A stretch of 64,000 bases of DNA. Origin: Pararoseomonas sp. SCSIO 73927. Its GTDB lineage: Bacteria > Pseudomonadota > Alphaproteobacteria > Acetobacterales > Acetobacteraceae. The first letter of the stretch is position 1. Every line of letters starts with the position of its first letter. The stretch is from positions 3,442,001-3,506,000 of the forward strand of contig NZ_CP146232.1 of assembly GCF_037040815.1 (NCBI RefSeq), written 5' to 3'. This document shows, piece by piece, positions 1 to 7,072 of this stretch. Under the pieces are notes generated by a model. The model worked only from the letters and a program-made list of their open reading frames with translations. It did not search any database and was not told the origin of the DNA. Made by a program: the position numbers and the translations under genes.

Positions 1-327
1 AGCGGGAAGGGGCCTCTGGTCTTCCCCAGCCTCCGGCATGCCCACAAGCCGCTCAGCGCCAACACGATCGGCTACCTGCTCAACCGCGCCGGCTTCGCCG
101 CCCGGCATGTCCCCCACGGGTTCCGGGCGGCCTTCTCCACGGTGATGAACGAGCGGCACCCGGCGGACAAGCCGGTCATCGACCTGATGCTGGCCCACAA
201 GCCGAAGGACCGCATTGAGGCCGCCTACAACCGTTCCGAGCGCTCCGTCCGCCGCCGCGAGCTGGCAGGGATCTGGGCAGACCTGCTGCTGGAGGGGCGG
301 CCGGAGGCGAGGGCACTAATCAGGTGA
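1..327 (+). CDS. Tyrosine recombinase (integrase), C-terminal part
   Basis: The frame is open from the window edge to the stop at 325-327, so only the last 108 residues are visible. It shows the catalytic end of a phage or island integrase: HGFR (R of the first catalytic box), then LAHKPKD with the second His, and AAYNR carrying the nucleophilic Tyr. Spacing fits P4-type integrases. It probably excises and integrates the accessory region that follows. The N-terminal arm-binding domain lies outside the window. An ATG at 142 inside the frame is not a plausible start because the catalytic Arg lies upstream of it. Confidence 0.9.
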   Translation, partial: SGKGPLVFPSLRHAHKPLSANTIGYLLNRAGFAARHVPHGFRAAFSTVMNERHPADKPVIDLMLAHKPKDRIEAAYNRSERSVRRRELAGIWADLLLEGRPEARALIR

Positions 328-469
328 AGCTGGGTGACCTGACACCTAGCTCCCGCTCTACACCCAAACCACTCGCGATGGTTGCATTAATCTCCTGCTG
401 ATCACCCTCGGGTAGAAACAATGCTAGGGCTAGCGGCGTTATCGGCCACAGTAAGGGGTCAACAACCTG

Positions 470-1810
470 ATGGATAGTTCCGCCGAGATGCGATCGCGGC
501 ATTCCGCGGGGCGTCGCTGCCTAACCTGTGAGGGGCCGCTCTGGCGTGGTGACGCACTTACAGAGCTGGCTGACCGCCGCGAGTTCCGCGCGCGATTGGA
601 AGAAGTGCTGGCCTTCGCTGAGCTCACCCATGGCAAGCAAAGTGATCGCTGCACAGCAGTCATGCTGCTCGATCTTGATCGGTTCAAGGCCGTCAACGAC
701 AGCCTCGGTCACCCAGCCGGTGACGAGTTGCTTCGCAAGGTTGCGGTGCGACTTCGATCTGCTCTTCGCGAACAAGATCTGCCCGCTCGCCTCGGAGGCG
801 ACGAGTTTGCGGTGCTTCTCGACAACCCCGTCACTCGGGACACGGCCGCGAGCATAGCTGCTCGGCTGGTTGACCTCATAAGCCGCCCATACATGATCGA
901 TGGGAGCATCGCGAATATCGGCGCAAGCATCGGGATCGCGCTTGCCGAACCAAGTTCGACTTTGGATGACGCGCTTCGCCGCGCTGACCTTGCACTTTAC
1001 AAGAGCAAGGCAGATGGTCGGGGACGCTTCACCTTCTTTGAGCCATCACTCCAGACGGCAGCGGAAGCTCGTCAGGCGCTTGAATTCGATCTGCGCGCTG
1101 CGCTGGCGCTAGGGCAGTTTGAGCTATTCTACCAGCCCAAGCTCGACCTGCGGACTGATCAGCTTAGCGGTTTTGAAGCGCTTATTCGGTGGCGGCACCC
1201 TCAACGCGGGTTGGTTCCTCCCGACAGCTTCATCCCGATGTCTGAGGAACTCGGCCTCATTACTCGGATTGGTGAGTGGGTGATCCGAGAGGCTTGTGCC
1301 GAGGCGGCAAGGTGGCCGGACAGCCTGACCGTCGCGGTGAACGTTGCGCCTTCTCAGTTCAGCACAGGCTCATTGCTGCCGACGGTACAAGCTGCGCTCG
1401 CAGGGTCGGGCTTGTCCGGCTCACGGCTTGAACTGGAGATTACAGAGACTGCGCTGCTGCGTAACGGTCCAGATGTGATGAAGCAGTTGCAGGCGATCAA
1501 AGCTCTAGGTGTCCAGATCGCCCTCGATGATTTCGGCACCGGATATTCGTCCCTAACACAACTTCGAAGCTTTCCTTTTGATCGCGTGAAGATCGATCGA
1601 TCGTTTGCTGACGATGTACAGATCGTGCGCGCGGTGACGGCACTCGGAGCCAGTCTCGGCATGTGTGTGACTGCTGAGGGCGTCGAGACTGCCGAGCAGA
1701 TGCTCCGCCTTCGTGGAGACGGCTGCACGGAAGCTCAGGGCTACCACCTGAGCCGGCCAGTCCCATCGTCAGACGCTGTTAAGTTGATCCACCGGTACCT
1801 GAAGCAGTAG
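470..1810 (+). CDS. GGDEF-EAL c-di-GMP turnover protein
   Basis: This 446-residue protein has a short N-terminus, a GGDEF domain (about residues 30-190) and an EAL domain (about 205-440). The GGDEF signature is intact at 109-113 and an inhibitory RxxD site (REQD, 100-103) sits five residues upstream of it. The EAL part keeps EAL (236-238), DDFGTG (353-358), KID (374-376) and AEGVET (402-407). Both diguanylate cyclase and phosphodiesterase activities are therefore possible. No sensor or membrane segment is present. The BLUF gene starts 17 bases downstream with a strong ribosome site, so the pair is probably co-transcribed. The ATG at 470 is preceded by AAGGGG. Confidence 0.93.
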   Translation: MDSSAEMRSRHSAGRRCLTCEGPLWRGDALTELADRREFRARLEEVLAFAELTHGKQSDRCTAVMLLDLDRFKAVNDSLGHPAGDELLRKVAVRLRSALREQDLPARLGGDEFAVLLDNPVTRDTAASIAARLVDLISRPYMIDGSIANIGASIGIALAEPSSTLDDALRRADLALYKSKADGRGRFTFFEPSLQTAAEARQALEFDLRAALALGQFELFYQPKLDLRTDQLSGFEALIRWRHPQRGLVPPDSFIPMSEELGLITRIGEWVIREACAEAARWPDSLTVAVNVAPSQFSTGSLLPTVQAALAGSGLSGSRLELEITETALLRNGPDVMKQLQAIKALGVQIALDDFGTGYSSLTQLRSFPFDRVKIDRSFADDVQIVRAVTALGASLGMCVTAEGVETAEQMLRLRGDGCTEAQGYHLSRPVPSSDAVKLIHRYLKQ

Positions 1811-1827
1811 GAGGGGCAGGAGGAGCA

Positions 1828-2259
1828 ATGGCCGTGCTGAACAAGATCTACCGTTTGATTTACGTGAGCCAGAACACGCTACATGGACCGGTGGAGGACA
1901 TGAAGCGGGAAGTGGATCAAATTCTTGCAGTGTCCCGCCACAACAATGCGCGGGATGGCATCACTGGTGCGCTGTTGTTCAACTCCAGTTGCTTTGCCCA
2001 AGTGCTGGAGGGCGAACTGGATGCTGTCCACGGCGTGTTCGAGCGCATTCAGATGGATCCCAGGCACAGCGAGACTGTCGTCCTTGCGTGCGAGCCTGCC
2101 TCAAGGGAGTTCGGCGACTGGTCTATGGCTTACGCAGGGGCGGTTCGGAATGAGGAGATCGCGTTCTCCCCCCTAGCCGAACCTGCCGTTCATCAAGCTT
2201 CTGCCACCCGCATCCTGGACCTCCTTCGAGGCGTAGTTCTTCGACAGGGCGCCCAGTGA
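1828..2259 (+). CDS. BLUF blue-light photoreceptor protein
   Basis: This 143-residue protein is a stand-alone BLUF (FAD-binding blue-light sensor) domain with a short tail. The expected photocycle residues are visible: Tyr12 in RLIYVS, Asn39/40 in RHNNARDGITG, Gln58 in FAQVLEG, and Trp98 and Met100 in GDWSMA. Ribosome site AGGAGGAG lies just before the ATG. It directly follows the GGDEF-EAL gene, an arrangement that resembles BLUF-EAL proteins such as BlrP1 and YcgF split into two polypeptides. Inference: it may control the neighbouring c-di-GMP enzyme in response to light. A second BLUF gene of identical length lies at 14,264-14,695. Confidence 0.93.
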   Translation: MAVLNKIYRLIYVSQNTLHGPVEDMKREVDQILAVSRHNNARDGITGALLFNSSCFAQVLEGELDAVHGVFERIQMDPRHSETVVLACEPASREFGDWSMAYAGAVRNEEIAFSPLAEPAVHQASATRILDLLRGVVLRQGAQ

Positions 2260-2335
2260 TCGCTGGATACTGGGCCAGCCTCAGGCCGGGAACCGTAGCC
2301 GTTACATCATCTGCTTGGTGCCAATAAGCGCCCGC

Positions 2336-2557
2336 CTACTCCGCTGAAGCGAGCTGTGGGCCAAACGTCACTCGCTCTCGTGTGTCGGCCCAGCCTTTCA
2401 CTTCAGATTGTCGCCAGCGCACCTGACCGCCGCCGACGTTCAGCGCCTCAGGGAAGCTGCCCTCGCGGATGCGCCGGTAGATCGAAGACCGGCCCAGCCC
2501 GGTCTGCTTCTCCACCTCCCCAATGCGGATGAGGTAGTCCACCTCGGCCTCAGCCAT
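2336..2557 (-). CDS. AlpA-family HTH regulator / excisionase-like
   Basis: This 73-residue protein has the AlpA/MerR-like winged-helix pattern: IRIGEVEKQTGLGRSSIYRRI, then GSFPEALNVGGGQVRW and a Trp-rich end. Such proteins act as phage regulators or excisionases. The start chosen is the ATG at 2557, giving a short overlap with the upstream gene's stop at 2550; a longer in-frame start exists at 2575. It is the last gene of the leftward early operon, on the integrase side, which suits an excision-control role. Confidence 0.8.
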   Translation of the reverse strand: MAEAEVDYLIRIGEVEKQTGLGRSSIYRRIREGSFPEALNVGGGQVRWRQSEVKGWADTRERVTFGPQLASAE

Positions 2558-2897
2558 GGGCGGCCTCCCCGACAAACCCCTTGGCCCGCAGCGGGGCGTC
2601 CAGGGCGCGCATGGCCTCGTCCCACTGGCACTGCTCCAGCCCGTGACTGCCAGGCCTCCGGGGCCCGTCGGGCAGCATGCCCACCTCGCCCCAGGTCCTC
2701 AGGACGATGGCGTGGTGGTAGTGGAGCGCGCCGGCCTTGATCAGCCGATCCAGCACCAGCACCACGTCGTCGGCGGTGCAGGGCCGGGGCGGGCCAGCAG
2801 GCGGCTTGGCGCCCTCCTGCCGGGCCACGAGCCGAGCCATGGTCCAGAACCAGGCATCCTCGGCCGTGCGGAAAGGGTAGGTGACGGGCCCGTTCAC
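2550..2897 (-). CDS. Hypothetical phage protein
   Basis: This 115-residue protein has no recognised catalytic motif. It is relatively rich in Trp and His, for example EDAWFWTMARLVARQEG and ALHYHHAIVLRTWGEVG, which reads like a folded helical domain. It sits in a tightly overlapping leftward operon: its start overlaps the stop of the gene at 2894 and its stop overlaps the AlpA-like gene. Function unknown; position suggests an early accessory function. Confidence 0.7.
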   Translation of the reverse strand: MNGPVTYPFRTAEDAWFWTMARLVARQEGAKPPAGPPRPCTADDVVLVLDRLIKAGALHYHHAIVLRTWGEVGMLPDGPRRPGSHGLEQCQWDEAMRALDAPLRAKGFVGEAAHG

Positions 2898-3259
2898 GCC
2901 CGCCCTCCCGCCGCGCGCCGCCGTGTCAGCAGCTCGTCCACCAGCCGGTCCACGACCTTCCAGCCCGCCTCACCGGGCCGCTTCTCCCGGTCCACGAACG
3001 CGGCCGCCTCCAGGGTCACGTTGAGGCTGCGCCGTTTCCGGTCTGGCTTCGGCGTCCGCATCGCCAGCAGGGCGCGTTCCACCTTGTCCTGGGCGAGGTT
3101 CAGCGCGGCCGCGATCTCCGGCGCGTCCTGCCGCTTCCGCCGCAGCCGGCGGATGTTCTCCACCTGCAGGTCCGTCAGCCCCAGGCCGGGGCGAAGCGCC
3201 ACCGTCCTGCGGCTCATGTCCCCGGCGTGGAAGCCGGGCGGGGTGCCCGCGAAGGTCAT
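2894..3259 (-). CDS. Hypothetical HTH-like phage protein
   Basis: This 121-residue product starts at the ATG at 3259, which overlaps the stop of the upstream ProQ-like gene in ATGA fashion. A longer frame to 3409 exists but its extra residues are compositionally odd. The middle reads GLTDLQVENIRRLRRKRQDAPEIAAALNLAQDKV split by helix-turn-helix spacing, so DNA binding is plausible. The C-terminus is basic. No family assigned. Confidence 0.65.
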   Translation of the reverse strand: MTFAGTPPGFHAGDMSRRTVALRPGLGLTDLQVENIRRLRRKRQDAPEIAAALNLAQDKVERALLAMRTPKPDRKRRSLNVTLEAAAFVDREKRPGEAGWKVVDRLVDELLTRRRAAGGRA

Positions 3260-3591
3260 GCCGCCGCTCCCTTCCGAGCGCGCCGTGCCAGCAGCGTCTG
3301 CGCCAGCTCGACCTGCTCGGGCGTGATAGGCTCGGCGGGTGAGCCGTTCAGCACTACGCGGTGCCCCCCGGCAGCGACCGCCCGGAGGTACTGCGGCCGC
3401 CGAACCCACTCCCGCAGGAACAGGCGGACCTCATGGCGCGGGACCACGCCACTCTCCTCCAGCAGCCGGTGCACACCAATCGTCAGCGCCGGGCGGGGCT
3501 GGCCGTCCGGCGGGAAGGCGGCCGGGAAGGCGGTGCCCAGGGCTGCACGGTGCTGGTCCCAGCGCACCCAGTACTCGGATCGACGGCTCAT
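3256..3591 (-). CDS. ProQ/FinO-domain RNA chaperone-like protein
   Basis: This 111-residue protein matches the ProQ/FinO core pattern. It has ALTIGVHRLL (compare the PLKIGI element), a following RxxLREWVRRPQYL segment, then GGHRVVLNG and a helix starting PITPEQVELAQTLL. FinO/ProQ domains bind structured RNAs and antisense RNA/mRNA pairs. The protein consists of little more than this domain. It is embedded in the leftward early operon with overlapping starts and stops. Similarity is judged by eye; a profile search would settle it. Confidence 0.7.
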   Translation of the reverse strand: MSRRSEYWVRWDQHRAALGTAFPAAFPPDGQPRPALTIGVHRLLEESGVVPRHEVRLFLREWVRRPQYLRAVAAGGHRVVLNGSPAEPITPEQVELAQTLLARRARKGAAA

Positions 3592-3764
3592 TCTCCGAAG
3601 ACCTCCTGGATCTGGTCAGCAAGGCGCGCCTCGCTGGTGAAGCACATGGTCTCCAGCAAGCGCTGGACCGCGACCCCGATGCTGATGAAGGGCGGTGGCA
3701 GATCCCCGGGATCTCCGGGCAACTCGCGGCTCGGCGCCGTGTCGAGGCAGGCTGCGTCAGCCAT
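3588..3764 (-). CDS. Small hypothetical phage protein
   Basis: This 58-residue product begins MADAACLDTAPSRELPG and ends ARLADQIQEVFGE. The frame extends upstream to 4004, but that extension is low-complexity Ala/Ser/Pro and is antiparallel to a better small ORF. The ATG at 3764 overlaps the end of the Cys-rich ORF at 3757 by eight bases, and its stop overlaps the ProQ-like start. These are typical spacings for this operon. Function unknown. Confidence 0.5.
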   Translation of the reverse strand: MADAACLDTAPSRELPGDPGDLPPPFISIGVAVQRLLETMCFTSEARLADQIQEVFGE

Positions 3765-3900
3765 GGCCAGCGCCTCCAGTCTCCACGATCTCGCCGGCCC
3801 CTGAGGCCTCGACGTCGGGGTGGCAGGTCGTGCAGAACCAGATGCCGCCGTTCCCGCACCAGCGCTTGCCGTAGCAGGCGGAGCAGAAAGCCCCGACCAT
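3757..3900 (-). CDS. Small zinc-ribbon-like protein
   Basis: This 47-residue ORF has four ordered cysteines: CSACYGKRWC, then WFCTTCHPD. The two CxxC pairs are separated by about 14 residues, as in zinc ribbons. It fills a gap between two operon genes and its stop overlaps the next start (8 bases). No strong ribosome site is visible, and a non-ATG start slightly upstream is possible because the frame is open back to about position 3964. The conserved-looking Cys spacing makes this frame more convincing than the alternative frames here. Confidence 0.5.
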   Translation of the reverse strand: MVGAFCSACYGKRWCGNGGIWFCTTCHPDVEASGAGEIVETGGAGHG

Positions 3901-3972
3901 CGGTCGAGCTGCCGGGCCGTGCAGGCGGAAGGGCGCATCCGGGCGGAGCGGAGCAGGCCATCAGAGAGGGCG

Positions 3973-4233
3973 TCAGCCACGGGCCGCCCTCCGCTCCAAG
4001 GCATCTTCCTCGCGCATCTCGCGCGCGACCCGCACCAGCACCGGCTCTAGCATGGTCAGGGTGACGATCCGTGTCTCGGCGGCCGCCACCGCGCAGGGGG
4101 AAAGGTCCTTGTAGGTGACCGAGCCCCGGAGCCGCTGGGCGCCGCGCCGGCACGAGCCGGCCAGCACCATCACGTCGTCGGCCGTGACCGACTTCGGGAG
4201 GCGCACGAGATGCTCCTGGGAGGAAACGACCAT
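3973..4233 (-). CDS. Hypothetical phage protein
   Basis: This 86-residue product starts at the ATG at 4233, which overlaps the stop of the DnaB-N gene (TGATG). A longer upstream frame to 4404 lies antisense to that gene's coding region and is rejected. The sequence looks helical in its second half (LTMLEPVLVRVAREMREEDALERR). No family recognised. Confidence 0.6.
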   Translation of the reverse strand: MVVSSQEHLVRLPKSVTADDVMVLAGSCRRGAQRLRGSVTYKDLSPCAVAAAETRIVTLTMLEPVLVRVAREMREEDALERRAARG

Positions 4234-4799
4234 CAGAAGGGGATGTCCGCGTCGGTGTCGTAGCGCCCGGCCATCGCCTCGCGCGCCAGGCGCATGTCCT
4301 CCAGCTTCCCGGCAAGCTGAGCCGCTACAATCAGGGTGCAGGACCTGGAAGCGAGCTGAGTGAGGTATGCCGGCCCACCGACCTCGCCCAAATCGTCGTT
4401 GCACTCGAAATAGTCGCGTAGTGCCTCCGTCGTCGGCGCTACGCCCTTGCCATGCAGCAGCTCGATCGCATCCCAGATGCGCTGATGGACGGGGTCCACG
4501 AACACGCGCCGGGACACGTCCTGCACGAGGATGCGGAAGAATTCGGTATGAGCGAGGACTGAGCCGAGGACCAGCTGCTCCGCCTCGATGTCCGAGGGTG
4601 GCACGTTCAGGGCGGCGCGCCCCTGCAGGTAGTCCACGATCTTCCGGATGTGCCGGTCGCCCAGGATGGCCGTCTGGGACGCCGACGCATCCGAGCCGCG
4701 ATCTTCAATCCGCAGCATGATGCGGCCGTGCGTACCGTCGCTCTCCGGCCCAAGAATGATGCGGCCGGTCGAACCGGTCAGGATGAGTGCATTCGCCAT
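4233..4799 (-). CDS. Stand-alone DnaB helicase N-terminal domain protein
   Basis: This 188-residue protein has a DnaB N-terminal domain at about residues 65-150: PPSDIEAEQLVLGSVL, a VFVDPVHQRIWDAI segment, and LGEVGGPAYLTQLA. In full helicases this domain builds the hexamer collar and contacts primase or loader. Here the RecA-like ATPase that should follow is absent; the protein ends shortly after with an acidic tail. The phage's own ATPase is the Toprim/helicase at 11,041. Possible roles are helicase loader, decoy or inhibitor of host DnaB, or a regulatory subunit. Confidence 0.78.
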   Translation of the reverse strand: MANALILTGSTGRIILGPESDGTHGRIMLRIEDRGSDASASQTAILGDRHIRKIVDYLQGRAALNVPPSDIEAEQLVLGSVLAHTEFFRILVQDVSRRVFVDPVHQRIWDAIELLHGKGVAPTTEALRDYFECNDDLGEVGGPAYLTQLASRSCTLIVAAQLAGKLEDMRLAREAMAGRYDTDADIPF

Positions 4800-4800
4800 G

Positions 4801-5145
4801 TCAGGCGGCCTCCGGGTTCGGGATCTTTCGGAGGTGCGCCGGCTGACGCGGGCACACCGGGTTCTTGCAGGCCCGCTCCGCGGTGGCGGGGCAGGCGCAG
4901 GTGCCGGGGGAAGGGTCCGCGGCGGGAGGCACGGGCGCGGCCACCACCTCGTAGGAGGTCACCACGACCTTGCGGACGCCCACGGCAGCGAGCATGCCGG
5001 GGCCGGGGTGGCGGTTGCCTTTCATCGCCTCGTGCACGTCCTGGCGGGGCAGGCCGTACTTCCTGGCGAAGGCGCTCTCCCCGCCTGCCTCGCGCACGGC
5101 GCGGTTCAGGCGGCCCAGCACGTCGGGCCAAGCGATGACTGTCAC
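4801..5145 (-). CDS. Small HTH-like protein with Cys-rich tail
   Basis: This 114-residue protein starts at GTG (5145), overlapping the upstream stop as GTGA. The N-terminal half (GGESAFARKYGLPRQDVHEAM and the following GNRHPGPGML) has the look of a Cro/HTH fold often seen in small phage regulators. The tail holds four cysteines (CACPATAERACKNPVC), possibly a metal site. It is one base from the DnaB-N gene. Function unknown. Confidence 0.6.
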   Translation of the reverse strand: MTVIAWPDVLGRLNRAVREAGGESAFARKYGLPRQDVHEAMKGNRHPGPGMLAAVGVRKVVVTSYEVVAAPVPPAADPSPGTCACPATAERACKNPVCPRQPAHLRKIPNPEAA

Positions 5146-5345
5146 GTCCGCCCTCCCGTAGTCCGGCGGATCGGGCGCGCCACGTCCGGGCAGAGGGTGA
5201 GCGGTTGGGCGCTCACCTCTACCAGGGCACCCATAGCGGCCGGCATGCGCAGCTCCGACTGCACCGCTACGAAGATCGCGGCCGCCGCGGGCGGCACGCC
5301 GAGGAGAAGGGCGGCGCTGGTGGCCCAGGGAAGGAAGGGGCGCAT
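5142..5345 (-). CDS. Small exported or membrane hypothetical protein
   Basis: This 67-residue product begins MRPFLPWATSAALLLGVPPA and continues AAAIFVAV, a likely signal peptide or single membrane helix. Its ATG at 5345 overlaps the stop of the 411-residue gene (TGATG) and its stop overlaps the next GTG start, so it is part of the same operon. Function unknown. Confidence 0.55.
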   Translation of the reverse strand: MRPFLPWATSAALLLGVPPAAAAIFVAVQSELRMPAAMGALVEVSAQPLTLCPDVARPIRRTTGGRT

Positions 5346-6580
5346 CAGGTGGCGCTCACCTGGGACATCGCCGCCGCGTGTTCGTCGGGCGTGGCGTGCG
5401 GGTAGCGATACATGCCGAGGTAGTGGTTGCAGAACCGCTCGGCGCCGCCGGTCGCGTGCAAGGCGGCGAAGATGTAATAGGCGCCGGAGAGCAGCGTGCG
5501 CGCCTCCTCCAGCATGCGGCTGATCTCTTCGCGCGGGTGCTCGAAATCCTCCACGTCCGATACGAGACGAGACGCGCCAGCAAGGCAGAGGAACGCCCCG
5601 GCCGGGCTTCTGGGCCGCACGGTGGGCAGCAGGCGCCACAGCGCGTCCATGCGGGCGCCGGCGACCTGCGAAGCCAGCTTCTCGTGCAGCGTTTCTGCCA
5701 TCTTCGTGGACCAGGCCTCCTCCGCGCAGTCCGCCTGGATGAAGTCCGGCAGCAGGGCGGCGGCAGGGCACGGCGGCAGCGGGCGGAGCGAGCCCACTTG
5801 GTCCGTCCCGATGAAGAGGACGATGTCCTTCGCCCAACTCTCGGCGATGGTGCCGTTCAGCTGATAGCTGCCGTCAGGGTCCCGCATTTCGGCTCTCGCC
5901 GCCCGCGCCTTGGCAGCGAACCCGGCCTGGGAACGCGGCTCGAAGTTGGTCACCGCGTCGCGGCTCCTGGCGTAGGCAAGCCAGTGCGGGCAATCGTCCC
6001 GGCCGCTCCCGCGCTCGTTCATCGCGGCGATGAACGCGGCATGCCCATCGCAGACGCGGATCCCCTCGGCATCGTCGGCCGTCGCATCCGCCTGCGCCCG
6101 CAGCTCGTGCTCCACGCGGCGGGCGATGGCGAAGGTGGCGTCGTCGGAGGAGTAAACGCCGGGGCTGCGGTGCTGGTCCTCGATGACGAAGGCGAGGGCG
6201 TCAGCCATGTGACCGGGGGAGAGCGGGACCGCAATCGCGGCCAGCCGCGCCTTCAGCACGTTCTCGACCGCGATCCAGCGATCCACCCAGGGCTGCGCCT
6301 CCTCGTCGGTCACGCCCCAGGAGCCGCGCGCCGGCTGCTGCGTGTCGATGCCGTCCAGGCGGTGCAGCAGCCCGAAGATCGCCTCGACCGTCGTCGCGCC
6401 GGGCAGGTCCCTCTCGATCGCCTCCAGCAGGGGGCGCGGATCGAACTGGCCCGGCTGCACACGCTGTTCCACCGCGGGCGCAGCGGCGACTTCCTTCGCC
6501 CTCGGCACGCGAATGGCGTCCCGGACACCGGACGCACTTTTCCCACCCGCCCTGGAGGCGGTATCAGTCCTCACAGCCAT
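5345..6580 (-). CDS. Hypothetical 411-residue phage protein
   Basis: This is the largest gene of the leftward block. The protein appears soluble and mostly helical, and no Walker, nuclease or metal motif was identified. Segments such as VEHELRAQADATADDAEGIRV and the Cys/His-containing end (GGAERFCNHYLGMYRYPHA) look folded. It heads the run of overlapping genes down to 2336; a 109-base gap separates it from the gene at 6690. Function unknown. Confidence 0.75.
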   Translation of the reverse strand: MAVRTDTASRAGGKSASGVRDAIRVPRAKEVAAAPAVEQRVQPGQFDPRPLLEAIERDLPGATTVEAIFGLLHRLDGIDTQQPARGSWGVTDEEAQPWVDRWIAVENVLKARLAAIAVPLSPGHMADALAFVIEDQHRSPGVYSSDDATFAIARRVEHELRAQADATADDAEGIRVCDGHAAFIAAMNERGSGRDDCPHWLAYARSRDAVTNFEPRSQAGFAAKARAARAEMRDPDGSYQLNGTIAESWAKDIVLFIGTDQVGSLRPLPPCPAAALLPDFIQADCAEEAWSTKMAETLHEKLASQVAGARMDALWRLLPTVRPRSPAGAFLCLAGASRLVSDVEDFEHPREEISRMLEEARTLLSGAYYIFAALHATGGAERFCNHYLGMYRYPHATPDEHAAAMSQVSAT

Positions 6581-6689
6581 TGATCGGAGGCTCCTGGCCT
6601 ATCGCGGTTGATGGTCAGGGCCGTTGGGGGAGCACCACCTCCGCCAGCGGCCCGCTTCGCCTGGGATCACCCGCCCAGGCGGCGGGGTC

Positions 6690-6992
6690 TCAGGCGGCGA
6701 CGCTCTCCGGCTCGGAGGGTGGCAGGCCAAGGGCGGCGCGGCGCAGTGCGCGGAAGCGGGCGCCGGCGTCGAAGAAGGTGGTGGAGGTGGGGGCGAGCAT
6801 CACCTGCTCGGTCAGGTCGAGGCGGCCCGACATTGCCCAGTAGTCGCCGTCCATGCGGACGAGCCAGCCGCCCTGGCCCTGCTGCGCGAGGCGGTACCCG
6901 GCGTCGTGCTGGTCTGCCTCACAAGGCATGCCGCCGCGGGTCAGGCTGACGTGGCGGCCATCATCGGCGAGGACAATGTAGGTGGTGGGCAC
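6690..6992 (-). CDS. Hypothetical protein, first gene of the leftward transcript
   Basis: This 100-residue product starts at GTG (6992), with ribosome site GAGGGA seven bases upstream. It is compact and beta-rich (TTYIVLADDGRHVSLTRGG, GGWLVRMDGDYWAMSGRLD). The likely promoter and operator at 7019-7062 place it first on a leftward transcript separate from the repressor. No family recognised. Confidence 0.65.
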   Translation of the reverse strand: MPTTYIVLADDGRHVSLTRGGMPCEADQHDAGYRLAQQGQGGWLVRMDGDYWAMSGRLDLTEQVMLAPTSTTFFDAGARFRALRRAALGLPPSEPESVAA

Positions 6993-7018
6993 GGGCAGTT
7001 CCCTCGGTGGGTGCCCCC

Positions 7019-7062
7019 ATAGTGATGCGCTAGAATTGGCGCGTCAAGCGTGAACGCGCCAA
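7019..7062 (-). promoter_or_regulatory. Leftward early promoter overlapped by a repressor-type operator
   Basis: On the minus strand there is TTGACG (7047-7042), a 17-base spacer, and CACTAT (7024-7019): a good -35 with a weak -10, ending about 27 bases before the GTG at 6992. The -35 lies within a perfect 9-bp inverted repeat, TTGGCGCGT/ACGCGCCAA (7036-7044 and 7054-7062). Inference: the adjacent S24-type repressor binds here. It could alternatively serve as a terminator for the repressor gene, which stops at 7073. Confidence 0.55.
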
Positions 7063-7072
7063 AAATATCGCG

